A stretch of DNA of 64,000 bases from Pseudonocardia hydrocarbonoxydans (GCF_006539565.1 NZ_BJNG01000003.1:124001-188000), one strand, 5' to 3'; numbered from the stretch's first letter, positions 16,658 to 25,708 are shown. Notes: generated by a model from the letters alone, not told the origin. Made by a program: numbers and translations.

Positions 16658-17113
16658 ATGACCGATCCGCGCACCGTCGGGCCGCCCGCCTGGCTCAAGG
16701 AGATGAACGAGGGGCTGATGGCGCAACAGCGGGCCGGCACGCTGGGCTTCGACCTGCCGGTGCTCACCGTGCCCGGGCGCCGCTCCGGGACCCCGCGGCA
16801 CACCCCGCTGACCGTCCTGGAGCGCGACGGCGCCCGGTACGTGCTCGGCGGGTTCCCTGCGGCGGACTGGATCCGCAACGTCCGGGCCGCGGACGGGCTC
16901 GGCACCCTGCGCACCGGCGGGGTCGACGAGCCGGTGCGGCTGGTCGAGCTGCCCGCCGCCGAGGCGGTGCCGGTCCTGCGGGAGTGGCCCGCGCTCACCC
17001 CCGACGGCGTGCAGATGATGCGCGAGGCCGGGGTCGTCGACGACGTCACGCCCGATGCGCTCGCCGAAGCGGCCGGGATCTGTCCGGTGTTCCGCATAGA
17101 AAGGGCTCCATGA
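16658..17113 (+). CDS. DUF385/F420-type nitroreductase-family protein
   Basis: A 151-residue protein of the deazaflavin-dependent nitroreductase/quinone reductase family (split beta-barrel). The recognisable core is LPVLTVPGRRSGTPRHTPLTVLERDGARYVLGGFPAADWIRNVRAA, given here as PVLTVPGRRSGTPRHTPLTV and YVLGGFPAADWIRNVRA, where the GRRSG turn binds the cofactor. Members reduce quinones, nitro compounds or natural products with F420H2, often giving drug tolerance. The ATG at 16658 follows GGGAG at about 9 nt. The UvrA paralogue gene starts in its stop codon (ATGA overlap), so this is the first gene of the PadR-controlled block. Confidence 0.85.
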   Translation: MTDPRTVGPPAWLKEMNEGLMAQQRAGTLGFDLPVLTVPGRRSGTPRHTPLTVLERDGARYVLGGFPAADWIRNVRAADGLGTLRTGGVDEPVRLVELPAAEAVPVLREWPALTPDGVQMMREAGVVDDVTPDALAEAAGICPVFRIERAP

Positions 17114-19377
17114 CCGAGTTCATCACCGTCACCGGTGCGCGGGAGAACAACCTGCGCGACGTGTCCGTCCGCATCCCCAAGCGCGCGATCACCGCGTTCG
17201 TCGGGGTGTCCGGGTCGGGCAAGTCCTCGCTGGTGTTCGACACCATCGCCGCCGAGGCCCAGCGCCAGCTCAACGAGACGTTCTCCGCGTTCGTCCGCGG
17301 GTTCCTGCCCAGGCTCGGCCAGCCCGACGCCGACCTGATCGAGAACCTGTCCACCGCGATCGTCGTCGACCAGAAGCGCCTGGGCGGCGGGTCGCGCTCC
17401 ACGCTGGGCACGGTCACCGACATCAACCCGCTGCTGCGGCTGCTGTTCTCCCGCCGCAGCGTCCCGCACGTGGGTCCGGGCTACCGGTTCTCGTTCAACG
17501 AGCAGGGCATGTGCCCGGGCTGCAACGGGATCGGCCGGCGGGTGCAGCTCGACCACTCCGTCATGTTCGACATGTCCCGCTCCCTCAACGGGGGCGGCAT
17601 CCTGCACCGCGACTTCGCCGTCGACAGCTGGTACTGGCACGTCTGGGCCCAGTCCGGGAAGTTCGACAACGACAAGCCCTTCGAGCGGTACACCGACGCC
17701 GAGTGGCAGCTGCTGTTGTGGGGCTCGGACGAGAAGGTCGAGCTGGCGATGGCGGGGAAGAAGGCCGTCAAGATGGAGTTCGAGGGGGTCGAGGCGAAGT
17801 TCAACCGGCTCTACGTCAACGCCGCCGAGGAGGGCGCGTCGGACCGCAAGAAGGAGGTCCTCGCGCGGTACACGACCTCGGTGCGCTGCGCCGACTGCGG
17901 CGGCACCCGGCTGGCCGAGGAGCCCCGCACGGCGACGGTCGGCGGTGTCACGCTGCCGCAGGTGTGCGCGCTGGACCTGGCCTCGCTGCACGCCTGGCTG
18001 CCCACCGTCCGCGACCGCGACGTCGCCCCGATCGTCGACGAGGCGACCGCCCGGGTCGGTGCGCTGGTCGACATGGGGCTGGCCTACCTCACGCTCGACC
18101 GGGAGACCTCCACGCTGTCCGGCGGGGAGTCGCAGCGGATCAAGATGGTGCGCCACCTCGGGTCGTCGCTGGTCGACGTCATGTACGTCTTCGACGAGCC
18201 GACGATCGGGCTGCACCCGCGCGACGTCGGCCGGATGAACGCGCTGCTGCACCGGCTGCGCGACAAGGGCAACACCGTGCTCGTCGTCGAGCACGACACG
18301 GACGTGATCACCCAGGCCGACCACGTCGTGGAGCTGGGGCCGCGGGCCGGCACCGCGGGTGGCACGGTCGTCTACGAGGGCGACGTCGCGGGCCTGGCGG
18401 GATCGGGCACGCTCACCGGCGAGTTCCTGCACCGCCCGGTGCGGGCCAAGGAGTCACCGCGCCGGCCCACCGGCACCCTGGCGCTGCGCGACGCCACGGC
18501 GAACAACCTGCGCGGGTTCGACCTCGACGTCCCGCTCGGCGTGCTCGTCGCGCTCACCGGTGTGGCGGGCTCGGGCAAGTCGACGCTGGTGCGCGAGGTG
18601 CTGGTCCCCCAGCACCCCGAGGCGGTCGTGGTCGACCAGAGCGCGGTGGCCACCTCGATCCGCTCCACGCCCGCCACCTGGACCGGCGTGATGGACGCGA
18701 TCCGCAAGCTCTACGCGAAGGAGACCGGCGTCAGGCCCGCGCTGTTCTCGTTCAACTCCGCGGGCGCCTGCCCCACCTGCAACGGCCTCGGCGCCGTCTA
18801 CTCCGATCTCGCCTACCTCGACGGCGTGCGCTCCACCTGCACCGACTGCGGCGGGCGCCGCTACACCGAGCAGGTGCTCGCGCTGACGGTGCGCGGGAAG
18901 TCGATCTCCGACGCGCTCGACATGACCGCGGCCGACGCCGTCGGGTTCTTCACCGGGCGCGACATCCGGCCCCGGCTGCAGGCCCTCGTCGACGTCGGGC
19001 TGGGCTACCTCACGCTCGGGCAGCCGCTCTCCACGCTGTCGGGCGGGGAGTGCCAGCGGCTCAAGCTGGCGAGCAGGCTGCACGAGGAGGGCACCTTGTT
19101 CGTCCTCGACGAGCCCACCACCGGGCTCCACATGTCCGACTGCGGGCACCTGCTGACCCTGCTCGACCGGCTCGTCGACGGGGGCAGCTCGGTGATCGTC
19201 GTCGAGCACAACCTCGACGTGATCGCGCACGCCGACTGGGTGATCGACCTGGGCCCCGACGGCGGCGACGGCGGCGGGTCGGTGGTGTTCGAGGGCCCGC
19301 CCGCGGAGCTGGTGCACGCACCCGGGTCGTTCACCGGGGAGCACCTGGCCCGCCACGTCGGGGCCGGGGTCCGGTGA
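17110..19377 (+). CDS. Short UvrA paralogue (DrrC-like excinuclease ATPase)
   Basis: A 755-residue twin-ABC protein of the UvrA family. P-loops are GVSGSGKSS (about 32-40) and GVAGSGKST (about 485); signature motifs are STLSGGESQR and STLSGGECQR; zinc-finger Cys pairs occur as CPGC (135-138), CADC and, in the second half, CPTC and CTDC. It is about 200 residues shorter than housekeeping UvrA and lacks the UvrB-binding insertion, as in class II UvrA and the daunorubicin-resistance protein DrrC. It may therefore sense or clear drug-DNA complexes rather than start normal excision repair (inference). It overlaps both neighbours by 4 nt. Confidence 0.92.
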   Translation: MTEFITVTGARENNLRDVSVRIPKRAITAFVGVSGSGKSSLVFDTIAAEAQRQLNETFSAFVRGFLPRLGQPDADLIENLSTAIVVDQKRLGGGSRSTLGTVTDINPLLRLLFSRRSVPHVGPGYRFSFNEQGMCPGCNGIGRRVQLDHSVMFDMSRSLNGGGILHRDFAVDSWYWHVWAQSGKFDNDKPFERYTDAEWQLLLWGSDEKVELAMAGKKAVKMEFEGVEAKFNRLYVNAAEEGASDRKKEVLARYTTSVRCADCGGTRLAEEPRTATVGGVTLPQVCALDLASLHAWLPTVRDRDVAPIVDEATARVGALVDMGLAYLTLDRETSTLSGGESQRIKMVRHLGSSLVDVMYVFDEPTIGLHPRDVGRMNALLHRLRDKGNTVLVVEHDTDVITQADHVVELGPRAGTAGGTVVYEGDVAGLAGSGTLTGEFLHRPVRAKESPRRPTGTLALRDATANNLRGFDLDVPLGVLVALTGVAGSGKSTLVREVLVPQHPEAVVVDQSAVATSIRSTPATWTGVMDAIRKLYAKETGVRPALFSFNSAGACPTCNGLGAVYSDLAYLDGVRSTCTDCGGRRYTEQVLALTVRGKSISDALDMTAADAVGFFTGRDIRPRLQALVDVGLGYLTLGQPLSTLSGGECQRLKLASRLHEEGTLFVLDEPTTGLHMSDCGHLLTLLDRLVDGGSSVIVVEHNLDVIAHADWVIDLGPDGGDGGGSVVFEGPPAELVHAPGSFTGEHLARHVGAGVR

Positions 19378-21953
19378 CCGCCGCCGTCTTCGTCCCGGCC
19401 GACCCCCCGCGTACCGGGTCGGTGCTGTTCCTCGGCCCGGGTGACGCGGTGCGGACGCGGTCCGTCGGCGAGGCGCTCCCGGAGCTGCTCGACGCCGGGG
19501 ACGCCGCGGCGCCGTCGGTGCGGTTCTGGGCCGCGGTGGCCCGCGCGGCCCTCGGCCTGGTGGCCCGCGGGCTGCTGCTGCCCGGGGTCTCCCCCGCCGG
19601 ATGGGACGCCTGGCGGGTGGGCCCGCTCGACGCTGCGGACGCCGGGACGCTGCGCGGGCTGGCCGCCGCGATGCCCGCGGCGGCCCGCTCCGCCCCCCGT
19701 CGCGGCGACCTGCTGCCGGCGGCCGCACCGCTGGTGCGGGCGTTCGCCGACGCCGTCGCCGACACGCTCCCCCGCGGCGGCGACGGCCCCTTCGCCGCCG
19801 CGGCACCGGTGGCCGTGCCGGGATGGCGGGAGTGGGCCGCGGAGGTGGCCGCGGGCGTCGACGCCGGGGTGCGGGTGTCGCTGCGCCTGGACGGTGACCC
19901 CCGCGCGCGGCTGCGCGTGGTCGTCCAGGTGCACGCCCTGGACGACCCCACCCGTGTGGCCGACCTCGCCGACGTGTGGAGCGGCGCGGCCACCGGCTTC
20001 GGCCCGGGCGCCCGCGTCGACGCGCTGCGCGCCGTCCGCAGGGCAGCGCGGTTCTGGGCGCCGCTGGAGCAGCTGCTGACCCGGCCCGTGCCCGACGAGG
20101 CGGAGCTGGTCGATGCCGACCTCGCCGACCTGCTGGACACCGGGACCGCTGCGCTCGCCGCCGCCGGGATCCCCGTGCACCACCCGCGCGAACTGACCAC
20201 CCCGGAGTCCCGGCTGGTGGCGGGCGGGACCGGCCCGGCCCGGCTCGGGGAGGAGGCGTTCCGCCTGGACTGGGAGGTCGCCCTCGGCGGCACCGCGCTG
20301 ACCGCGGCGGAGCGCGACGAGCTGGCCCGCAGCCACCGGCCGCTGGTGCGGCTGCGCGGCGGCTGGGTGGTCGTCGACGCCGCCACGCGCCGACGGGCGC
20401 GGGAGCGGGCGGACGCGCACGTCCCGGCAGTCGCCGCGCTGGGCGCCGTCCTCACCGGGGAGATCGACGTCGACGGCACGCGGGTGGCCGTCCGTGGCAC
20501 CGGGTGGCTCGCCGACCTGCGCGCACGCCTCACCGCTCCGCCCGAACCCGAGCGCGCCCCCGACGGCCTCACCGCCACCCTGCGCGACTACCAGCTGCGC
20601 GGCGCGGCCTGGCTGCACCGGATGACCTCGCTCGGGCTGGGCGCGTGCCTCGCCGACGACATGGGCCTGGGCAAGACCGTCACGCTCGTCGCGCTGCACC
20701 TGCGGCGGGTCCCGCTCGGTGCCGGACCCACGCTCGTCGTCTGCCCGGCATCGCTGGTGGGCAACTGGGAGCGCGAGATCGCCCGGTTCGCCCCCGGTGT
20801 CACCGTCGCGCGCTACCACGGGCCGGACCGGACGCTGGGCGCCGCCGACGTCGTCGTCACCACCTACGCGACGATGCGCCTGGACGCCGCCGCCCTGGCC
20901 GCCCACCGGTGGGGACTCGTCGTCGCCGACGAGGCGCAGCACGTCAAGAACGCGGGCTCCGGCACGGCGCGGGCACTGCGCACCATCGGCTCCCACGCGC
21001 GGGTCGCACTCACCGGCACCCCCGTGGAGAACGACCTCGACGAGCTCTGGGCGATCCTCGACTGGGCCACCCCGGGCCTGCTCGGCACCCGCGCCGGGTT
21101 CCGCCGCCGCTGGGCCGACCCGATCGCCGACGGCGACGCCGCCGCCGCGGCGCGGTTCGCCCGCCTGATCGGGCCGTTCCTGCTGCGGCGCCGCAAGTCC
21201 GACCCCGGCATCGTGCCCGAGCTGCCGCCCAGGACCGAGACCGACCACCCGGTCGCGCTCACCCCGGAGCAGGCCGGGCTCTACCAGGCCGTGGTCACCG
21301 AGACCATGGCCCGGATCGCGTCCGCCGACGGCATGGCGCGGCGGGGGCTCGTGCTCGGGATGCTCACCGCGCTCAAGCAGGTCTGCAACCACCCGGCGCA
21401 GTACGCGCGCGAGCCCGACCCGGTGCTCGCCGGCCGCTCCGGGAAGCTGGAGCTGCTCGACGAGCTGCTGGACACGATCCTCGCCGAGGGCGGCGCAGTG
21501 CTGGTGTTCACCCAGTACGTGGCGATGGCGCGGCTGCTGGACCGCCATCTCACCGCCCGCGGCGTCGGGCACGCGCTCCTGCACGGCGGCACCCCGATGG
21601 CCCGGCGCGACGCGCTCGTCGCGGCGTTCCAGCGCGGCGAGACGCCGGTCTTCCTGCTCTCCCTGCGGGCCGCGGGGACCGGGTTGAACCTCACCCGGGC
21701 CGATCACGTCGTGCACCTCGACCGGTGGTGGAACCCCGCGGTCGAGGACCAGGCCACCGACCGCGCGTACCGGATCGGGCAGACCCGGCCGGTGCAGGTG
21801 CACCGCCTGGTCGCCGAGGGCACGCTGGAGGAGCGCATCGCCGACCTGCTGAACTCCAAGCGCGCGCTGGCCGACGCCGTCCTGTCCGGGGGCGAGGCGG
21901 CGCTGTCCGAGCTCACCGACGCCGAGCTGGCCGATCTGGTGGGGCTGCGATGA
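19374..21953 (+). CDS. SNF2-family DEAD/DEAH-like ATPase
   Basis: An 859-residue Swi2/Snf2 protein. The N-terminal half (to about 395) is an SNF2-associated domain of low complexity in Ala/Arg. The ATPase core has DDMGLGKT (Walker A, near 427-434), DEAQ (near 518), LTGTPVEN, LLRRRKSD, and the C-terminal lobe with VFTQY, LHGGTP and DQATDRAYRIGQTRPV (near 793). Such enzymes translocate on double-stranded DNA and remodel bound proteins such as RNA polymerase or UvrA. The GTG start is embedded in the UvrA stop (GTGA), and a SWIM-domain gene follows directly, the usual companion of this enzyme in actinobacteria. Confidence 0.92.
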   Translation: MTAAVFVPADPPRTGSVLFLGPGDAVRTRSVGEALPELLDAGDAAAPSVRFWAAVARAALGLVARGLLLPGVSPAGWDAWRVGPLDAADAGTLRGLAAAMPAAARSAPRRGDLLPAAAPLVRAFADAVADTLPRGGDGPFAAAAPVAVPGWREWAAEVAAGVDAGVRVSLRLDGDPRARLRVVVQVHALDDPTRVADLADVWSGAATGFGPGARVDALRAVRRAARFWAPLEQLLTRPVPDEAELVDADLADLLDTGTAALAAAGIPVHHPRELTTPESRLVAGGTGPARLGEEAFRLDWEVALGGTALTAAERDELARSHRPLVRLRGGWVVVDAATRRRARERADAHVPAVAALGAVLTGEIDVDGTRVAVRGTGWLADLRARLTAPPEPERAPDGLTATLRDYQLRGAAWLHRMTSLGLGACLADDMGLGKTVTLVALHLRRVPLGAGPTLVVCPASLVGNWEREIARFAPGVTVARYHGPDRTLGAADVVVTTYATMRLDAAALAAHRWGLVVADEAQHVKNAGSGTARALRTIGSHARVALTGTPVENDLDELWAILDWATPGLLGTRAGFRRRWADPIADGDAAAAARFARLIGPFLLRRRKSDPGIVPELPPRTETDHPVALTPEQAGLYQAVVTETMARIASADGMARRGLVLGMLTALKQVCNHPAQYAREPDPVLAGRSGKLELLDELLDTILAEGGAVLVFTQYVAMARLLDRHLTARGVGHALLHGGTPMARRDALVAAFQRGETPVFLLSLRAAGTGLNLTRADHVVHLDRWWNPAVEDQATDRAYRIGQTRPVQVHRLVAEGTLEERIADLLNSKRALADAVLSGGEAALSELTDAELADLVGLR

Positions 21954-21974
21954 CCGACGAGCGACCGTGGTGAC
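21951..21974 (+). other. Seven-codon ORF joining the SNF2 and SWIM genes (possible frameshifted SWIM start)
   Basis: ATG 21951 overlaps the SNF2 stop and reads MTDERPW then TGA; the TGA overlaps the GTG at 21970. If one extra G were present after TGG, the frame would read MTDERPWWTPARGFPAF, which resembles SWIM-protein N-termini with a WWTPA opening. Either it is a coupling mini-ORF or the remnant of a +1/-1 change at the SWIM start. Confidence 0.4.
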
Positions 21975-22734
21975 GCCCGCACGAGGATTCCCCGCGTTCG
22001 GCGCACGGCCCGGTCGGCGGGGACGGTCGTGGTGGGCCCGTGCGTTCGTCGCGGCGCTGGAGGACGCCGCCCTCGACGCCGGGGTGCTGCGCCGCGGCCG
22101 CCGCTTCGCCGGGAGCGGCCGGCTGGGCCCGGTCACGATCGCCCCCGGCCGGGTCTCCGCCGTCGCCGACGACCCCGACGACGGGCTCGTCGAGACCATC
22201 GTGCGGATCGCGGAGCTCGACGACGCCGACTGGGACCGGGTGCTCGGACGGCTCGCCGCCGAGGCCGGGCACCTCGCGGCCCTGCTCGACGGCGAGATAC
22301 CGCGCGCGTTCGTGACGGCCGCCGACGCCGCCGGGGTGGCGCTGCTACCCGGCGTCGGAGACCTGGAGTCCGAGTGCGACTGCCCGGACGTGGGCGACCC
22401 CTGCACCCACTCGGCGGCCCTGTGCTACCAGACGTCGTGGCTGCTCGACGCCGACCCGCTCGTCCTCCTGCTGCTGCGTGGCCGGTCCGCGGACGAGCTC
22501 CTCGGCGCGCCGGTCACCGTCGACCCGCCCGCGGACGACCCGCTCGAACGGCCGGTACCCGCCGCGGAGGCCCGGGCCGCACCGGTCCCGCCGCTGCCGG
22601 TGACCCCGGCGCCGCGGCCGACGACGCCGATCGCACTGCCGGACCCGCCCGGGATGCCGCCCGACGCGCTCACCCGGCTCGCCGCGCGGGCGGCCGCCCG
22701 CGCCGCGGCCCTGCTGGCCGCCGTCGACCCGTGA
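21967..22734 (+). CDS. SWIM zinc-finger protein
   Basis: A 255-residue protein. Residues about 137-151 carry the SWIM zinc motif CDCPDVGDPCTH (CxC...CxH), preceded by the conserved GRSWWARAFVAALEDAALDAG block near residue 20. The C-terminal third is Pro/Ala rich. SWIM proteins bind nucleic acid or partner proteins and in actinobacteria commonly sit next to SNF2 ATPases, with which they are thought to cooperate. The start is uncertain: GTG 21967 or 21970, or a frameshifted ATG at 21951. It is the last gene of the PadR/UvrA/SNF2 block, and a hairpin terminator follows. Confidence 0.88.
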   Translation: MVTPARGFPAFGARPGRRGRSWWARAFVAALEDAALDAGVLRRGRRFAGSGRLGPVTIAPGRVSAVADDPDDGLVETIVRIAELDDADWDRVLGRLAAEAGHLAALLDGEIPRAFVTAADAAGVALLPGVGDLESECDCPDVGDPCTHSAALCYQTSWLLDADPLVLLLLRGRSADELLGAPVTVDPPADDPLERPVPAAEARAAPVPPLPVTPAPRPTTPIALPDPPGMPPDALTRLAARAAARAAALLAAVDP

Positions 22735-22768
22735 CATCGCGCGCCGTCGCCCCTGGCCGCGTGCCCCT

Positions 22769-22793
22769 CGCGCCCACGTCGTGCGTGGGCGCG
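22769..22793. terminator. Two-way hairpin terminator
   Basis: CGCGCCCACG and CGTGGGCGCG pair perfectly over 10 bp around TCGTG, with flanking CCC/GGG able to extend the stem past a bulge. It lies between the convergent SWIM and YeiB-like genes. Confidence 0.7.
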
Positions 22794-22799
22794 GGGCCG

Positions 22800-23885
22800 T
22801 CAGGTGCGCAGCGGCGAGCCGCCGGGACGGGCGGCGACCCGGCGCAGGGCCCGGCCGGGGGCAGAGACGGCCGTCTCCAGCGGTCCGCGCACCCCGCACA
22901 GCCGCAGCACGACCCCCGTCACGACGGCCGCGGCGAGGTGTACCAGCAGCGTCGGCAGCCCGTCGGTGGGCTGCGCCGCGAGCCACAGCACGTGCCCGGT
23001 GTAGAGCGTCAGCGGCACCGCCCCGACCGCGGCGGGCAGCCACAGCACCGCCCGGGGCAGCAGCAGCGCCAGCCCGATGACGGCGAGCGCGGTGCCGGTG
23101 GTGTGGGCGAGGTCGAACGGCGTGGCCGAGTGCGGGGTGTCGACGGCGAGCCACCACCAGGTCGTCGGCGGGGTGGAGCCGTACTGGCGGCCGGTCACCT
23201 CCGGCACGTTGCCCGTGGCCCGCAGCACCGCCGACGACACGGACGCCGCCACGGCGAGCGCGGCCCCGCCCGCCGCCAGCGCGCCCGCGACGCGGGGCGT
23301 GCGCAGGTCCAGGCGCCCGACGGCCATCCCCGCCAGCAGGTACGCCGTCCAGGGCAGCACCGGGTAGTAGCCGGTCAAGGTCAGGGTGAGGAACAACTGT
23401 CCGGGGTCGGCGAGCGACCCGAGGTCGGCCTGCGGACCCGGGCCGTCCGGCAGGCCCGCGCGCAGCAGGTGGCTCAGCACCGGCCCGGCGACGACCATCA
23501 CCGCCGCTCCCGCCGCCAGCGCGGGCGCCCGCAGGCGCAGCAGCGGGACCGCCACGGCGAACAGCAGCCCGTAGTAGGCCAGTATGACCGCGACCGGCGG
23601 GTCGAGACCGGCCAGCGCCAGCCCGAGCAGCCCGACCAGCGCACCGCGCACGACCAGCCCGGCCCCCGCCGCCGCGTGCGCCCGACCGTCGGCGAGCCCG
23701 CGCGTCGACAGCGCGATCCCGACGCCCGCGAGCACCGCGAACAGCGCCGACGAGCGGCCGTCGGCGAGCAGCCCGGTCATCGACGGCGCACCGTCGTCGT
23801 CGACCAGCGGCAGCGTGTGGGTGGCGAACATCCCGGCGAGGGCCACCGCGCGCGCGGCGTCGACCCCGAGCAGGCGCTCCGTCAC
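22800..23885 (-). CDS. YeiB/heparan-N-acetyltransferase-like membrane protein
   Basis: A 361-residue integral membrane protein with about 9-10 hydrophobic helices. It starts VTERLLGVDAARAVALAGMF, close to the (R)xxGxDxxRGxAxxGM opening of the DUF1624/YeiB and DUF418 group. Further features are LFAVLAGVGIALSTRG and a PWTAYLLAGMAVGRLD block near the middle. Related proteins are putative acyl transferases acting on envelope sugars; no substrate can be assigned. Its GTG overlaps the stop of the upstream kinase gene (GTGA), so the kinase and this protein are translationally coupled and may work together. Confidence 0.8.
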   Translation of the reverse strand: MTERLLGVDAARAVALAGMFATHTLPLVDDDGAPSMTGLLADGRSSALFAVLAGVGIALSTRGLADGRAHAAAGAGLVVRGALVGLLGLALAGLDPPVAVILAYYGLLFAVAVPLLRLRAPALAAGAAVMVVAGPVLSHLLRAGLPDGPGPQADLGSLADPGQLFLTLTLTGYYPVLPWTAYLLAGMAVGRLDLRTPRVAGALAAGGAALAVAASVSSAVLRATGNVPEVTGRQYGSTPPTTWWWLAVDTPHSATPFDLAHTTGTALAVIGLALLLPRAVLWLPAAVGAVPLTLYTGHVLWLAAQPTDGLPTLLVHLAAAVVTGVVLRLCGVRGPLETAVSAPGRALRRVAARPGGSPLRT

Positions 23886-25708
23886 CGCCGCGTCGTCACC
23901 TGCGTGACCGGCCCGTCCGGTGCCGCACCCGTGCGCCGCAGCCAGTCCTCCAGTGCCTGCCGGGCCGCACCCAGGGGCGGGCGCTGGGCCGGGTCGTTGT
24001 GCATCGCGGCGTGCAGCAGCGCGGTGTGGGCGCTGCGCGGGGGCAGCTGGGTGAGCGGGGCGCCCGCGGCGGCCGCACGCAGCCCGGACACCGCGTCGGC
24101 GTGGGTGCCCCGGGGCGGGTGCCCGGACAGGGCGTAGGAGATGGTGGCGGCGAGCTGCCACGAGTCGGACTGCGGCGTGGCCCGCTGGCCGCCCGCCACC
24201 TCGGGGGCGAGGAAGTCGGGGGTGCCGAGCACGAACCCGGCCACCGTCAGCGTGGCGTCCCCGGTACGGCGGGCGATCCCGAAGTCGATCAGGTGCGCGT
24301 ACCCCGCGGCGTCGACGATCACGTTGCCCGGCTTGACGTCGCGGTGCATCACGCCGCGGGAGTGCGCGTCGTCGAGCGCCCCGGCGACCGAGGCCCAGGC
24401 CCGCGCGGCCGCGATGTCGTCGAGCACGCCGCGGGTGCGGACCAGCTCGCCGAGCGGGGTGCCCTCGACGTGCTCCATGACGATGACCATGCCGTCGAGC
24501 TCGGCCAGGCCGGGGTCGCTGCGGGCGGAGACGAGGTCGAACACCCGCACGCAGTTGGGGTGCCGGACGGACCGCAGCGCAGTGAACTCGCGCCGGATCC
24601 GCTCCTCGGTCTCGACGTCGGGGGCGTGCGCGGCCTTGAGCGCGACCTCGTGTCCGAGCTGCGCGTCGTGGGCGAGCCAGACCTTGCCGAACCCGCCCGC
24701 GCCGAGCCGGCGGATCATCCGGAAGCGCGGCCCGCCGCCGCCCCCGCCGCCGAGCAGCGGGCCGGGCGCGACGAGCGTGGGCGTCGGGCCCACACCCGCC
24801 CGCGGCGGGGCGACCAGCGGCTCCGGCGGCCGGGCGGCGAACCGCTCGGCGAGCTTCGACCGCTCGGCCCCGACGTCCTCGGGGCGGGTCGGGGCCACCG
24901 GGCGGCTGCGGATGGGGGCGCTGCGGACAGGGGCCCGGGACTCCGGGTCGGAGCCGCGCGGCGGGCCGGCCGGGCGGCGTGCCGCCGCGGGCTCCAGCGA
25001 CCGGCGCACCCGCTCCCTCGACGGCCGCCCGGCCAGCAGCACCACGAACAGCCCGACGAACGCCCCGCCCACGGCACCGATCCACAGGTGCCCCGAGGAA
25101 CCGGCCGGCGTCGCCGCGGTGAGCAGCGGCAGCGCCAGCGCGGGGAGCCAGAACAGGTGGACCGGCCAGGTGGGACCCCGGCGCAGCGCGATCCGGGCCT
25201 GGCCCCACACGAAGGCGGCCACGATCAGCGGCAGCACCGCGAGCACGCCGATCGCGAGCGCGAACGCCGCCGGGTCGGCCGGGTCGAAGGCCTGACGCAC
25301 GGTGGTGCCGCCCAGGTAGTCGCCCTGGGAGTCGAAGACCAGGTCGGCGAAGGGCACCGGGATGGGCTCGGCGAGCGCGGCGACGTCGGACTCCCGCAGG
25401 CCGGTGACCTGCCGGCCCGCCGCGGCGGCGCGGACGACGTCACCGGTGGCGGTGAAGGCCAGCCACGGCAGCAGCCCCGCGGACACGACGCCGATGACGG
25501 TGAGCCCGGCCGCCGTGCCGGGGCCGTAGCGCGAGCCGATGCCCTTGCGCCAGATCGCGACCAGCAGCGCCCCGGCCGCGGGCAGCAGGCCGACCAGGAC
25601 CCCGAGCGCGGTGATGGCCCAGGCCCAGCCGCCGACCACCACGTCGGTGTTCAGCATCGCCCGCAGGCCCGAGATCAGGCCGGCGACCAGCGCGCTGACC
25701 GCGTCCAC
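23882..25708 (-). CDS. Ser/Thr kinase with N-terminal polytopic membrane domain
   Basis: A 608-residue protein with the reverse of the usual PknB topology. About five hydrophobic segments lie at roughly 26-52, 63-85, 149-170, 181-198 and 207-226, with a roughly 60-residue loop (86-148) that should face outside if the kinase is cytoplasmic. A Pro/Arg-rich linker and a run of seven glycines (about 320-326) lead to the kinase domain: GAGGFGKVW (336-344), Lys358 (EVALKAA), HRDVKPGN (455-462) and DFG (475-477). All catalytic residues are present. GGAGG precedes the GTG start. The membrane protein gene that follows overlaps by 4 nt. Confidence 0.92.
   Translation of the reverse strand: MDAVSALVAGLISGLRAMLNTDVVVGGWAWAITALGVLVGLLPAAGALLVAIWRKGIGSRYGPGTAAGLTVIGVVSAGLLPWLAFTATGDVVRAAAAGRQVTGLRESDVAALAEPIPVPFADLVFDSQGDYLGGTTVRQAFDPADPAAFALAIGVLAVLPLIVAAFVWGQARIALRRGPTWPVHLFWLPALALPLLTAATPAGSSGHLWIGAVGGAFVGLFVVLLAGRPSRERVRRSLEPAAARRPAGPPRGSDPESRAPVRSAPIRSRPVAPTRPEDVGAERSKLAERFAARPPEPLVAPPRAGVGPTPTLVAPGPLLGGGGGGGPRFRMIRRLGAGGFGKVWLAHDAQLGHEVALKAAHAPDVETEERIRREFTALRSVRHPNCVRVFDLVSARSDPGLAELDGMVIVMEHVEGTPLGELVRTRGVLDDIAAARAWASVAGALDDAHSRGVMHRDVKPGNVIVDAAGYAHLIDFGIARRTGDATLTVAGFVLGTPDFLAPEVAGGQRATPQSDSWQLAATISYALSGHPPRGTHADAVSGLRAAAAGAPLTQLPPRSAHTALLHAAMHNDPAQRPPLGAARQALEDWLRRTGAAPDGPVTQVTTRR

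Noticed and set aside
19005-22406. Minus-strand 1133-codon frame over SNF2
   Set aside because: Antisense shadow; the plus strand holds complete SNF2 motifs.
15912-22734. Phage-defence island
   Set aside because: The UvrA/SNF2/SWIM block has no nuclease, methylase or integrase nearby and no change in base composition, so defence is not supported over drug or DNA-repair roles.
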